From: Pseudomonas fragi
GTDB taxonomy: Bacteria; Pseudomonadota; Gammaproteobacteria; Pseudomonadales; Pseudomonadaceae
Direction: 5' to 3'
Length of the DNA stretch: 64,000 nt
NCBI RefSeq assembly: GCF_002269505.1
Contig: NZ_NQKQ01000002.1
Coordinates: 186,001-250,000, forward strand
Shown: positions 10,660-18,834 of the stretch, in pieces
How the letters are laid out: every line of letters begins with the position of its first letter
Position numbering within the stretch: the first letter of the stretch is position 1
The notes under the pieces: model-generated
Seen by the model: only the letters and a program-made list of their open reading frames with translations
Databases searched by the model: none
Told to the model about the DNA's origin: nothing
Translations under genes and position numbers: made by a program

Positions 10660-11874
10660 ATGTCCGGAAATCCCCTGCGTATCCTGATTCTCGAAGATGA
10701 CAGCTTCCAGCGTGCCGTGGCGGTGCGCATGTTGCGTTCTCTGGGTTGTCATGAAGTATTCGAGGCCAGTGACGGCAGCCAGGCGCTGGCGGTTCTTCAG
10801 CAAGTGGGGGCTGTGGATATCGCCGTGTGCGATTTGCAGATGGAGGGCATGGACGGCCTTGCGTTTTTGCGCCGTGTGGGCCGGTCGGGGCAAGTCCGGT
10901 CGATCATTGTCAGCAGTGCGCTGTCAGCCGATTTGCTGACTGCCGCGCACCAGCTCATTGCCCTGTTGGGGCTTGAGTTGCTGGGCGATGTCGGAAAACC
11001 GTTATATGCCGATGTGCTGCAGCCTCTGTTGCACAAGTATCAAAGCATCTGCACGTTCGAGCCTGTGCCGGGCAACACACAGTCACTGGCCTGCGAGGAC
11101 GAGGTCCGTCAGGCCCTGGCCCTGCAGCAATTGCACGCCTGGTATCAACCCAAGTTAAATCTGCAAACCGGTGAGGTGTGCGGTGTCGAGGTGCTCAGCC
11201 GCTGGTTGCATCCCGACAAGGGCGTGTTGCCGCCCGCGTTGTATATCCCGGTGCTTGAGCGTTGCGGGTTGATGGACGAGTTGTTGTTTGCCCAACTCGA
11301 TCAGGCGTTGAGCCTGCAAGAACAAGCCCGGACTCGGGGTTACCCGTTGAACATGGCGTTCAACCTGCAAGCGGCGCAACTGGCCAACAGTCAGCTGACT
11401 TACACCCTCAAGGGGATTCTGACCCGTCATGTCACGCCGGGCTCCAGGTTGACCTTTGAACTGACTGAAACCGGCCTGCTACAAGCGCCGGCAGCCAGCC
11501 TGGAAAACCTGGTGCGCCTGCGCATGATGGGTTGCCGGCTATCAATTGACGATTTTGGTGCCGGATTTTCTTCACTGCAACGCCTGTGTCAGTTGCCGTT
11601 CAACGAAATCAAACTGGACGGCGAATTTGCCCGCAACCTGGAGCATGAACCGCGTTGCGCAGCTGTGATCGCCAGCTCTCTGGCCCTGGGTAAAGCCTTG
11701 GGTATGTCGGTGGTTATCGAAGGGATTGAAACCGATGCCCAGTGCCAGCGTTTGCTGGCCATGGGGTGTGTTGAAGGGCAGGGTTACGGGTTGGCGCGGC
11801 CCATGAGCGGGCAGGACTTGCTGCACTGGTTACAGCAACGTGAAACAAGCCCTGTCCTTGCCGCTGCTAGTTGA
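10660..11874 (+). CDS. Response regulator with EAL c-di-GMP phosphodiesterase domain (RocR-like)
   Basis: A 404-residue two-domain protein. The N-terminal receiver domain has acidic residues in ILEDD, phospho-acceptor D58 (VCDLQM) and K113. The C-terminal EAL domain (about 150-395) has the catalytic E177-V-L motif, FELTETG, SIDDFGAG and the EGIET/VEGQGYG loops. All the expected metal and substrate residues appear present, so it should hydrolyse c-di-GMP under phosphorylation control. The layout matches P. aeruginosa RocR, but the GEVCGVEVLSRW context is only family-level evidence. No sensor kinase is adjacent. The 3' end overlaps the convergent phosphatase gene by eight bases. Confidence 0.88.
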   Translation: MSGNPLRILILEDDSFQRAVAVRMLRSLGCHEVFEASDGSQALAVLQQVGAVDIAVCDLQMEGMDGLAFLRRVGRSGQVRSIIVSSALSADLLTAAHQLIALLGLELLGDVGKPLYADVLQPLLHKYQSICTFEPVPGNTQSLACEDEVRQALALQQLHAWYQPKLNLQTGEVCGVEVLSRWLHPDKGVLPPALYIPVLERCGLMDELLFAQLDQALSLQEQARTRGYPLNMAFNLQAAQLANSQLTYTLKGILTRHVTPGSRLTFELTETGLLQAPAASLENLVRLRMMGCRLSIDDFGAGFSSLQRLCQLPFNEIKLDGEFARNLEHEPRCAAVIASSLALGKALGMSVVIEGIETDAQCQRLLAMGCVEGQGYGLARPMSGQDLLHWLQQRETSPVLAAAS

Positions 11875-13165
11875 AGGTGTAGGGCGTGAGGGCGGTGGGG
11901 TCGATGTTCTGTTCGACCTTGACCATCGCAGCCTTGAGCGGGCAGAGCAGGCCCGCGCTGGTTTTGCGGCAGTCCCCGGCGCTCTGGAAGTCACTTTTGA
12001 GGGGCTTTTGTGTGCCGGTCAGCTGGGTCAGGTTACGGATCTGATCCATTGACTGGGCCTCAAAGGCGATGCGCAAAAAGTACTCGCCGGTTTTGACTTC
12101 CTTGTAGCGCTCGAACTGCAAGGTACCCACGGGCGGGATATTGTTGGCGATGTAATCTCCCTGCTTCCAGCCGAAGCCGAGCATGGTGCGCAGGTAAGCG
12201 ATATTGGTGTCGTGAGCCACCAGCAGCATCAGCGGTACATCGGGTGGGGTACTGGGCACGTCTTGTTGCGCCAGAGGGGTGCCCTGCTTGAGCTCCAGGG
12301 CAATCTGGTTCATCAGCTCGGAGGCACCGCGACTGGCGATATAGGGTATGTCGTTGAGGTAGTCGTACTTGGCCTTGGTCAGCACCATCAGGCTAGACAC
12401 CTCGGCGGCGGTGCGGGCATTACCGAACGCGACCTTGTCCAGTGGCAGGCCCTGGCTGTATTCCAGGCGAAACACTTCGCCCATGTTGGCACCGGCGCTC
12501 AGGCCCTTGATCGCGAAACGGCCCTTGGCATTTTGCTCCAGTTGCCAGTCCTGTTTGCCGTAGGGGCAATCGGTGGCGGGCAGGCAGACGGCCTCCCTGA
12601 GTTTCTCTTCAAAGGGCCTGTAGCGTGCCTGTGCGGCTTCGACGCTACCGCCCAGGGCCTTGAGAATTTCGGCTTTGGCCTTGACCGGATCGAGAGCGGC
12701 AAAGGGCATTTCATTGGCCTGGAACAGAGCGTCCTGCTTGCCGCTGACATAGGTCGGTTGCAGGCCGCAGCCGGGGAACATGCCATCGAGCAAGGCCTGG
12801 GCCGTGGCCTTGGTGCGTTGCAGGGGGCTTGCGTGTACCAGCAACTGGCTGGCATCCGGACAACCTTGGGGGATCAAACCGGCGGCCCGCAGCACTTCGC
12901 CACGGTAGCGGCCCATTTCCACCGCGCCGGTGTAGCCGTGGCCGGTCAGGTTGCCAAAGGGCACCAACCAGGTCGGCCATTTGCGTTGGGTGACCGAGGT
13001 CAGCAGCTTTTCATTGGACTCGGTAGGCGGGCGCACTCCGTGGCGGCTGACCTGCACGACTTTATCCAGTACATAACCGTCGCTGGTGGGCGTCTGGGCC
13101 AAGGCTGCGGGGCTGAACAGGCTGGCCAGCAACAGGCCGGTATAAAGCGGGGGCAGCGTCTTCAT
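11867..13165 (-). CDS. Periplasmic histidine acid phosphatase (AppA/phytase clan)
   Basis: A 432-residue secreted phosphatase. Residues 1-23 are a signal peptide ending AALAQ. The catalytic R41-H-G-x-R-x-P motif and the late proton donor pair in VAHDTNIAYL identify branch 2 of the histidine phosphatase superfamily (phytases, glucose-1-phosphatases, acid phosphatases). It would release phosphate from organic esters in the periplasm. The frame continues to 13246, but ATG 13165 gives the signal peptide directly. The true substrate cannot be read from the sequence. It has its own upstream repeat, and no operon partner. Confidence 0.87.
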   Translation of the reverse strand: MKTLPPLYTGLLLASLFSPAALAQTPTSDGYVLDKVVQVSRHGVRPPTESNEKLLTSVTQRKWPTWLVPFGNLTGHGYTGAVEMGRYRGEVLRAAGLIPQGCPDASQLLVHASPLQRTKATAQALLDGMFPGCGLQPTYVSGKQDALFQANEMPFAALDPVKAKAEILKALGGSVEAAQARYRPFEEKLREAVCLPATDCPYGKQDWQLEQNAKGRFAIKGLSAGANMGEVFRLEYSQGLPLDKVAFGNARTAAEVSSLMVLTKAKYDYLNDIPYIASRGASELMNQIALELKQGTPLAQQDVPSTPPDVPLMLLVAHDTNIAYLRTMLGFGWKQGDYIANNIPPVGTLQFERYKEVKTGEYFLRIAFEAQSMDQIRNLTQLTGTQKPLKSDFQSAGDCRKTSAGLLCPLKAAMVKVEQNIDPTALTPYTFN

Positions 13166-13203
13166 CGATCTTCCTTTGGTCTTCCTGACTGGGTGGGCGC
13201 AGT

Positions 13204-13280
13204 GTAGTCGCTGACGAGCGGAGCGAGGCTGCGTGAAATCAATCAAAATCTCGCAGCCTTCGTTCTTTGTCAGCGACTAC
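13204..13280. repeat. Extragenic palindrome pair (type A)
   Basis: Inverted arms GTAGTCGCTGACGAGCGGAG and the complementary right arm ending CAGCGACTAC enclose about 20 bases. It lies between the divergent phosphatase and glutamine-synthetase-like genes, so it is in a 5' intergenic region rather than at a 3' end. The arms match less perfectly than in other copies. Confidence 0.8.
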
Positions 13281-13351
13281 CCAAAAGTCAAAGCAGTGCG
13301 TATTTTGTAGCCATTGCCCACCGCGGGCTGCACAACAACAAGGACAGTGGC

Positions 13352-14695
13352 ATGACAAGCGATGGCCAGGGCTCACTCGCACAGCGATTGGCGGGTATTG
13401 ATGAAGTTGAGTGTGTCACCCCCGATCTCAATGGTGTACCGCGCGGCAAGGTAATGACCGCTGCCGGGTTCCTTGAAGGCCGGCGCCTGCAGATGGCGCG
13501 TGGGGTGCTGCTGCAATGCATCATGGGCGGCTACCCCGAATCGCGCTTTTATGGCAGCGAGGACGGTGACCTTGCATTGGTGCCAGACCTCACCCGGCTT
13601 TATCGCCTGCCCTGGAGCCAGCCACCCCGGGCCCTGGCCATTTGTGATGCCGATGAGCTCAGCGGTGAAAGCTCGCGGCTGTCGACCCGTGGCCAGTTGA
13701 AGGCGGTGATCGCCCGCTACGCGGCTCGGGGGCTCGCACCGGTGGTAGCGACCGAGCTGGAGTTCTTTGTGTTTGCGCCCAACACTGATCCGACCCAACC
13801 GTTCCGCCCACCAGTGGGGCTGGACGGGCGTCGCGAGGACGGCTTTTCAGCGTTCAGCATCAGTTCCAACAACGGTTTGCGGCCATTTTTCAGCGAAGTC
13901 TATCAATGCATGGCAGCACTGGGCCTGCCTCGCGATACCTTCATGCACGAGATGGGCGTCAGCCAGTTCGAGATCAACCTGTTGCACGGCGATCCTCTGT
14001 TGCTGGCCGACCAGACTTTTCTGTTTAAGCACTTGCTCAAGGAAGTCGCCCTTAAACATGGTCTGACGGTGGTGTGCATGGCCAAGCCGCTGGCGCACAC
14101 GGCCGGCAGCTCGATGCATATTCACCAGAGCGTGGTACAGGCAGGCAGCGGGCAAAACGTGTTCAGCGACGAAAAAGGGCAGCCGACGGCAACCTTTCGC
14201 CACTTCGTTGGTGGGCAGCAAGCGTGCATGGCGGACTTTACCGCGCTGTTTGCGCCGAACGTGAATTCCTATCAACGTTTGTTCCACCCTTATGCGTCGC
14301 CCAACAATGCCTGCTGGTCGCACGATAACCGCTCCGCGGGCTTGCGCATTCCGGCCAGCTCACCTGCGGCGCGGCGGGTCGAAAACCGTTTGCCGGGGGC
14401 AGATGCCAACCCGTATCTGGCGATTGCCGCCAGTCTCGCGGCAGGGTTGTATGGTATTGAGCGAGGGCTTGAGCCAACCGCTGCGAACCAGGGTGAGTTA
14501 CAGGTGCCCGAGGCGCTGACATTGCCCTGCACCTTGCACGCGGCACTGGCACGCCTTGCCCGTAGTGAAATGGCGATTGAACTGTTCGGCACTGAGTTCA
14601 TCGAAGGTTACGTTGCGTCCAAGACGCTGGAGCTGACCAGCTTCCATGACGAAATCACGCCCTGGGAACGTCGCGTTCTGGCGGCTCAGGCTTGA
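13352..14695 (+). CDS. Glutamine synthetase family, gamma-glutamylpolyamine synthetase-like
   Basis: A 447-residue enzyme of the GS fold. Seen are the N-terminal beta-grasp with PDLNGVPRGKV, the metal-binding VVATELEFFVF strand, HEMGVSQFEINLLHGDPL, the nucleotide loop AGSSMHIHQS, and RIPASSPAARRVENRLPGAD. This pattern is that of PuuA/PauA/SpuI-type ligases, which glutamylate putrescine or other amines for catabolism, rather than that of GlnA, which has an adenylylation loop. The following MFS gene starts 66 bases downstream and may carry the amine or a product. Substrate assignment is tentative. Confidence 0.85.
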   Translation: MTSDGQGSLAQRLAGIDEVECVTPDLNGVPRGKVMTAAGFLEGRRLQMARGVLLQCIMGGYPESRFYGSEDGDLALVPDLTRLYRLPWSQPPRALAICDADELSGESSRLSTRGQLKAVIARYAARGLAPVVATELEFFVFAPNTDPTQPFRPPVGLDGRREDGFSAFSISSNNGLRPFFSEVYQCMAALGLPRDTFMHEMGVSQFEINLLHGDPLLLADQTFLFKHLLKEVALKHGLTVVCMAKPLAHTAGSSMHIHQSVVQAGSGQNVFSDEKGQPTATFRHFVGGQQACMADFTALFAPNVNSYQRLFHPYASPNNACWSHDNRSAGLRIPASSPAARRVENRLPGADANPYLAIAASLAAGLYGIERGLEPTAANQGELQVPEALTLPCTLHAALARLARSEMAIELFGTEFIEGYVASKTLELTSFHDEITPWERRVLAAQA

Positions 14696-14760
14696 CCGTT
14701 TAAATCTGTGGCGCCGGGCCTGTTCCCGGTGGCAGACACAAGGAGCCGTACGGAAAGCCA

Positions 14761-16098
14761 ATGCACCAGATCTGGAAGTCCTTTAGAGCGTTGTATTTTG
14801 CCTCGCTGATGATGTTGATCGGCTCCGGCCTGTTGAGTACTTATCTGGCGCTGCGCCTCGCAGCAGACAATGTCGACGGCCTGTGGATCGGCGCGCTGAT
14901 GGCGGCCAACTATTTTGGCCTGGTGCTGGGTGGCAAGATCGGCCACCGGCTGATTGCCAGGGTCGGGCATATTCGTGCCTACGCCACGTGCGCCGGTATC
15001 GTCGGTGCGGCGGTGTTGTGTCACGGGCTGACGGACTGGTTGCCGATCTGGCTGCTGCTGCGGGTGATTGTCGGTCTGGGCATGATGTGCCAGTACATGG
15101 TCATCGAAAGCTGGCTTAACGAGCAGGCCGAGGCCCGGCAGCGCGGCGTGGTGTTCAGCCTTTACATGATCGCCTCCTATTTGGGCCTGGTGCTTGGGCA
15201 ATTGATCCTGGCGGTTCACCCGCAGCTCGGTCTTGAGTTGCTGATGGTTGTGGCCTTGTGTTTTGCCCTGTGCCTGGTGCCTGTGGCCATGACCCGGCGT
15301 ATTCACCCGGCGCCTTTGCATCCGGCGCCGATGGACCCTAAATTCTTTATCAAGCGTGTGCCGCAGTCGTTGATCGCGGTGATGGGGGCGGGTTTGCTGG
15401 TGGGCTCGTTTTACGGTCTGGCGCCGCTCTACGCATCGCAGCAAGGGCTGTCCACCGAGCTGGTCGGCTTGTATATGGGTAGCTGCATTTTTGCAGGCTT
15501 GCTGGTGCAGTGGCCGTTGGGCTGGTTGTCCGATCGCTATGACCGGCCGTTGCTGATCCGTATCTTCGCCGGCTTGCTGGCGGTGGCGGCGCTGCCGTTG
15601 GCGATCTTGCCAGCGGTGCCCATGCAGGTACTGTTTATTGCCGGTTGCCTGGCGGCTTTGCTGCAATTTTGCATCTATCCGCTGGCCGTGGCCTTTGCCA
15701 ACGACCATATCGAGCCGGAGCGCCGTGTGTCGCTGACGGCCATGCTGCTGGTGACTTACGGCGTGGGCGCAAGCGTGGGGCCGTTGGTGGCGGGGGTGCT
15801 GATGAAACTGTTCGGCAGCCAGATGCTCTATGGGTTTTTCAGCGTGGCGGGGTTGATCCTGGTATGGCGGATTCGCCCGAATGCAGTGACCAACCTGCAC
15901 CAGGTCGACGATGCGCCGCTCCATCACGTGGCCATGCCCGACAGCATGTCCAGCTCGCCGCTGGTCGCCGCCCTTGACCCTCGGGTGGATGAGCAGGTGG
16001 TGCAGGAGCAAATGGTGCAGGAGCCGGTGGAGGAGGTTGAGACCGGGTCGCCGGATACACCCTCACCCCAGCCCTCTCCCGGAGGGAGAGGGAGCTAG
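14761..16098 (+). CDS. MFS transporter, YcaD-like
   Basis: A 445-residue, 12-segment carrier. The N-terminus FRALYFASLMMLIGSGLLST, the motif NYFGLVLGGKIGHRLI and QYMVIESWLNEQAEARQRG resemble the YcaD group of MFS proteins, whose substrates are unknown. It follows the GS-like ligase and may share its transcript. The last residues, from about DTPSPQPSPGGRGS, are encoded by an intergenic palindromic repeat (16060 onward), and the stop falls within that repeat. A shorter original C-terminus is likely to have been extended by insertion of the repeat. Confidence 0.82.
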   Translation: MHQIWKSFRALYFASLMMLIGSGLLSTYLALRLAADNVDGLWIGALMAANYFGLVLGGKIGHRLIARVGHIRAYATCAGIVGAAVLCHGLTDWLPIWLLLRVIVGLGMMCQYMVIESWLNEQAEARQRGVVFSLYMIASYLGLVLGQLILAVHPQLGLELLMVVALCFALCLVPVAMTRRIHPAPLHPAPMDPKFFIKRVPQSLIAVMGAGLLVGSFYGLAPLYASQQGLSTELVGLYMGSCIFAGLLVQWPLGWLSDRYDRPLLIRIFAGLLAVAALPLAILPAVPMQVLFIAGCLAALLQFCIYPLAVAFANDHIEPERRVSLTAMLLVTYGVGASVGPLVAGVLMKLFGSQMLYGFFSVAGLILVWRIRPNAVTNLHQVDDAPLHHVAMPDSMSSSPLVAALDPRVDEQVVQEQMVQEPVEEVETGSPDTPSPQPSPGGRGS

Positions 16099-16169
16099 AG
16101 GCAAAAGCAGGTCTGCGTAGCGCCACCCATCAGTCCCCTCTCCCTTTGGGAGAGGGTTAGGGTGAGGGG
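16060..16169. repeat. Extragenic palindrome pair (type C, CCCTCACCCCAACCCTCTCCC)
   Basis: A left arm starting CCCTCACCCCAGCCCTCTCC and a right arm CCCTCTCCCTTTGGGAGAGG then GGTTAGGGTGAGGGG, in inverted orientation, enclose about 40 bases. Each arm also contains its own smaller hairpin. It lies between the convergent MFS and ycgR genes and supplies the MFS C-terminal codons. Sister copies are at 23973-24081 and 49356-49453. Confidence 0.9.
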
Positions 16170-16172
16170 CTT

Positions 16173-16913
16173 TTAGTAATCATCGTCTTTATCGAACTGG
16201 CGCGCCTCGCGCTGCAGTTGATAGACAAACCGCTCGACCTGGCGCTGCACGGCGCCGCTGATGTTGTGAAAGCGCATGCCGGCAAAGGTGATGTTCAGGC
16301 GCTCTTCAAAATGCAGGTAGCGCAGCTCCACGGGCGTGGACATCAGGCCGAACGGCAGGTCGGCGCTGAAGCGCTCATACACCTGGCCCAGTTGCATGCC
16401 CTGGCTGATGTCCCCCTCAAAGCGCAATTTGCAGCCGGTTGCCGAAACGTCCAGCAACTTGCCCTTGATCGGGGCCTTGAGCTTGTCACCCGCCACTTGC
16501 ACATTGACCAGATTGGCCAGCCGCAGGGCCGCTCGAAACGCATTTCGGCGCTGGTGGTACACCACTTCGCGGGGTAAGGCGCCGCGATAGCAACGGTGGT
16601 CATGGCTGTCGTCGATGGTCAGCGGTGTGGTGCATTCCCAGGCGATGCGCACGCCGTCATGGAAACCCTCAACCTTGAACGGCACTCCCGCTTCAAGAAA
16701 CCGCTCACCGTCACGGGGGATCATTTCGTCCAGGGCCATGGCGTTGCTCTCGCGATTGACATCCACCACATAGCTCTGGAAACGCTGAGTGCGGTCCTGG
16801 AAAGTAATGATCAGCGGGTCATGGCTCTCTTGCAGCATCCGCAAGTTGGAGGCAATTTCCAACGGCGTGGTGAGCACCTTTGGTGGTTGCGGAGCATCTT
16901 GGGCGTCGAACAC
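16173..16913 (-). CDS. ycgR: Flagellar brake protein YcgR (PilZ domain)
   Basis: A 246-residue cytosolic protein with an N-terminal YcgR domain (about 20-110) and a C-terminal PilZ domain. The c-di-GMP motif residues are visible as R..R in [11 protein letters not shown] and as DVSATG (D/NxSxxG). In its family it binds c-di-GMP and then slows the flagellar motor. It follows flgM and flgN on the same strand, 94 bases after flgN, consistent with a late motility transcript. Confidence 0.92.
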   Translation of the reverse strand: MFDAQDAPQPPKVLTTPLEIASNLRMLQESHDPLIITFQDRTQRFQSYVVDVNRESNAMALDEMIPRDGERFLEAGVPFKVEGFHDGVRIAWECTTPLTIDDSHDHRCYRGALPREVVYHQRRNAFRAALRLANLVNVQVAGDKLKAPIKGKLLDVSATGCKLRFEGDISQGMQLGQVYERFSADLPFGLMSTPVELRYLHFEERLNITFAGMRFHNISGAVQRQVERFVYQLQREARQFDKDDDY

Positions 16914-17007
16914 GGTTGATCAATCTCCAGACAAAATACAGCGACACGCAAAAGAGGCATTCTGCCATCATGTTGCGTGTCTCGCTACAGAGGGTGGTTA
17001 CGCGGGC

Positions 17008-17475
17008 TCAAGCCTGGCTGTAGGCACGGTGCCGGTTGAGCATCGAGGTGCTGCCGCGTGCGTCATACAGCGATGGGGCTTCGCCGCCATGCAGGATGCG
17101 CAACTGATTGGCGGTGATCGCCTGCTGGGTCTGGATCGATTGGCCATTGAGCAGGTTGGCAGCCTGGCATTGAGCCAGTAGCTGGTTCAGCACATCGCTC
17201 TGGCTGAGCAACTGCGTGCCCACGCTGGAGTGGCTGGCCAGGCTTTCGAGGCCGCTGCGGTTGGTGGCCAGGCCGAGGCTGGCGAGAATCTCGCTGCGTC
17301 TGCGGCCATGCTGCTCAAGCAAAATGATCAGCGACTGTTTACGCGCCAGAATGTTTTCCAGCACCTGCATGTCGCGGCCCTTGAGGGCGATGGACTCGTC
17401 CTGCAACAGACCGAGCAATTGCTCGGCGGGGGCGAGGTCATCGTTGATCAGTTGCAGTAAATTTTCGTCGTGCAT
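17008..17475 (-). CDS. flgN: Flagellar export chaperone FlgN
   Basis: A 155-residue, helical protein. It is recognised by the FlgN pattern: an N-terminal LLQLINDDLAPAEQLLGLLQ, an ALKGRDMQVLENILARKQ helix, and a Gln/Asn-rich C-terminus. FlgN escorts the hook-junction proteins FlgK and FlgL to the export gate. It is 49 bases downstream of flgM in the conserved flgM-flgN pair. Confidence 0.9.
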   Translation of the reverse strand: MHDENLLQLINDDLAPAEQLLGLLQDESIALKGRDMQVLENILARKQSLIILLEQHGRRRSEILASLGLATNRSGLESLASHSSVGTQLLSQSDVLNQLLAQCQAANLLNGQSIQTQQAITANQLRILHGGEAPSLYDARGSTSMLNRHRAYSQA

Positions 17476-17524
17476 AACGGGCTCGGGGAATTAAGCGTCC
17501 ATAAGCCTGCACCGGCCGTGGGGC

Positions 17525-17851
17525 CTAGCGCTGGGCTTCCATGTCTAGCAGTTTGCTGGCGACCCGGTTGCTGTCGACTTTGTAGCTGCCATCGGCAATG
17601 GCCTGTTTAAGCTCTGCCACGCGACTTTTGTCGACTGCAGGTTGGTCACGCAACGAGTCGCTGATCTTCTGCAACTGTTGAGCCTCTTGGCTGAGGTGTA
17701 CAGATTCCCCGCTCGGGGCGCTCGCGCTGGTTTGCTCAGGGCTGTTTGCCGGGGCCGCTTGCGTGGCGCTGCCGGTTTCCTGGCTGGCGTTGCTGCGCGT
17801 ACTGCCCGCCAGGGGAGGGGCGCTGTTGAGACGACTGAAGTCGATGACCAT
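17525..17851 (-). CDS. flgM: Anti-sigma-28 factor FlgM
   Basis: A 108-residue protein that holds FliA (sigma-28) inactive until the hook is complete, when it is exported. The N-terminus MVIDFSRLN is followed by a disordered Ala/Ser-rich stretch. The C-terminal half, [20 protein letters not shown] through [18 protein letters not shown], contains the FliA-binding helices. It has its own FliA promoter 37 bases upstream (17888-17914), giving the classic autoregulatory loop, and lies downstream of flgA. Confidence 0.93.
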   Translation of the reverse strand: MVIDFSRLNSAPPLAGSTRSNASQETGSATQAAPANSPEQTSASAPSGESVHLSQEAQQLQKISDSLRDQPAVDKSRVAELKQAIADGSYKVDSNRVASKLLDMEAQR

Positions 17852-17887
17852 AACGAAAAACCTCGGGGTATTTGGACGCTTGCCATG

Positions 17888-17914
17888 TTTTCGGCCAAAC
17901 CCGGAAAAACTTTA
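17888..17914 (-). promoter_or_regulatory. FliA (sigma-28) promoter of flgM
   Basis: Read on the minus strand, TAAAGTTT (17914-17907), an 11-base spacer and GCCGAAAA (17895-17888) match the sigma-28 consensus TAAAGTTT-N11-GCCGATAA with a single mismatch. It ends 37 bases before the flgM ATG. Confidence 0.85.
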
Positions 17915-18002
17915 GGCTCGATTAATCATAGCTTCACACAGAACTGTACTGATCTGCGTCAAACCACAGTGTAGGAAAGTCGCGAGACTGATGCCAACTT
18001 TC

Positions 18003-18758
18003 CTACAATGCCACTTCTACTTGCCCGGGTGCCGTCACCCTGGCGCGGATAACACGTTTGGAATTCAGGTTTTTTACCCGGATCTGCTCACTGAGGCCAC
18101 CGTCTGACAGCGCTTCGCCTGGCATCTTGACACTTAAAGAGCCGCTGCGGGCGCTGATGACCACATGATCACCCTTGCGCACGGTGGCCGCCTGCTCCAG
18201 ATGGGTGAGGGTCAGCACTTGATCGGTCACCATCGGGCGCAGCAGTTTCTGACCGACGGCCAGCTCGGTGGCCGTCAGGTAACCCTGGCTGATCAGGCTG
18301 ACATCGCGTTCGCGCAGGGTCACGTCGGGGTAGTCGATAACCATGCCGCGCTTGAGCGGGTGGTTGACGGTGACCACGTCACGAAACAGTTTGACCTGGG
18401 CCGGCACGAAGATGGTCCACGGCGACAGCCCTTCGCAGCGTACGCGCACGATCACGCGGCCCATGGGTTGCGCCGGACTTTCGAGGGAGGCTGTCAATTC
18501 CTTGTCGCAATGGGCCAGGCGCAAACGCGGGTCGAGGTTGTTGACCTGGATCTGGTATCGGCCCTCGGTCTGGCTGGTGGCCAGGTAGTCTTCAACCGTG
18601 AATTCAAGAAAGCCCTGGGTCACGCCGATAAGCTGTTCAGGCGATGTAAACGCGTCAGCCCTGCTATAAGTGCTGAGTGCAAGCAAAGTGCCCGCCGCCA
18701 GCAGCCGCAGAGTCTGTAGGAAAAGTCGGTGGCAGGAATTTGTCGTTTTGGCGTTCAT
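18003..18758 (-). CDS. flgA: Flagellar P-ring assembly chaperone FlgA
   Basis: A 251-residue periplasmic protein with an N-terminal signal peptide (hydrophobic LLAAGTLLALSTYSRADA). The C-terminal SAF-like region has LRPMVTDQVLTLTHLE, VRKGDHVVISARSGSLSVKM and NLNSKRVIRARV, as in FlgA. It helps FlgI form the P ring around the rod. The predicted sigma-54 promoter is so close to the ATG that the mRNA would have almost no leader. flgM follows after 151 bases with its own FliA promoter. Confidence 0.9.
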   Translation of the reverse strand: MNAKTTNSCHRLFLQTLRLLAAGTLLALSTYSRADAFTSPEQLIGVTQGFLEFTVEDYLATSQTEGRYQIQVNNLDPRLRLAHCDKELTASLESPAQPMGRVIVRVRCEGLSPWTIFVPAQVKLFRDVVTVNHPLKRGMVIDYPDVTLRERDVSLISQGYLTATELAVGQKLLRPMVTDQVLTLTHLEQAATVRKGDHVVISARSGSLSVKMPGEALSDGGLSEQIRVKNLNSKRVIRARVTAPGQVEVAL

Positions 18759-18770
18759 GGTCGATAAAAA

Positions 18771-18785
18771 GCAAGCCCCGTGCCG
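18771..18785 (-). promoter_or_regulatory. Sigma-54 (RpoN) promoter of flgA
   Basis: On the minus strand CGGCAC-GGGGC-TTGC (18785-18771) matches TGGCAC-N5-TTGC with one change at the first base. The invariant GG and GC doublets have the correct spacing. Counting from the -12 element puts the start point near 18759, one base before the flgA ATG. Confidence 0.78.
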
Positions 18786-18834
18786 TTTATGGAACTCGCG
18801 GGGTGAAACTTGAAGTTTTTAAGAGGAGCTGAGT

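Noticed and set aside
18765..18790. Possible sigma-28 promoter for cheV (GCCGTTTA after a TAAA)
   Set aside because: The spacing from TAAA to GCCG is 13 rather than 15 bases and the -10 has two mismatches; the same bases form the better sigma-54 site for flgA on the other strand.
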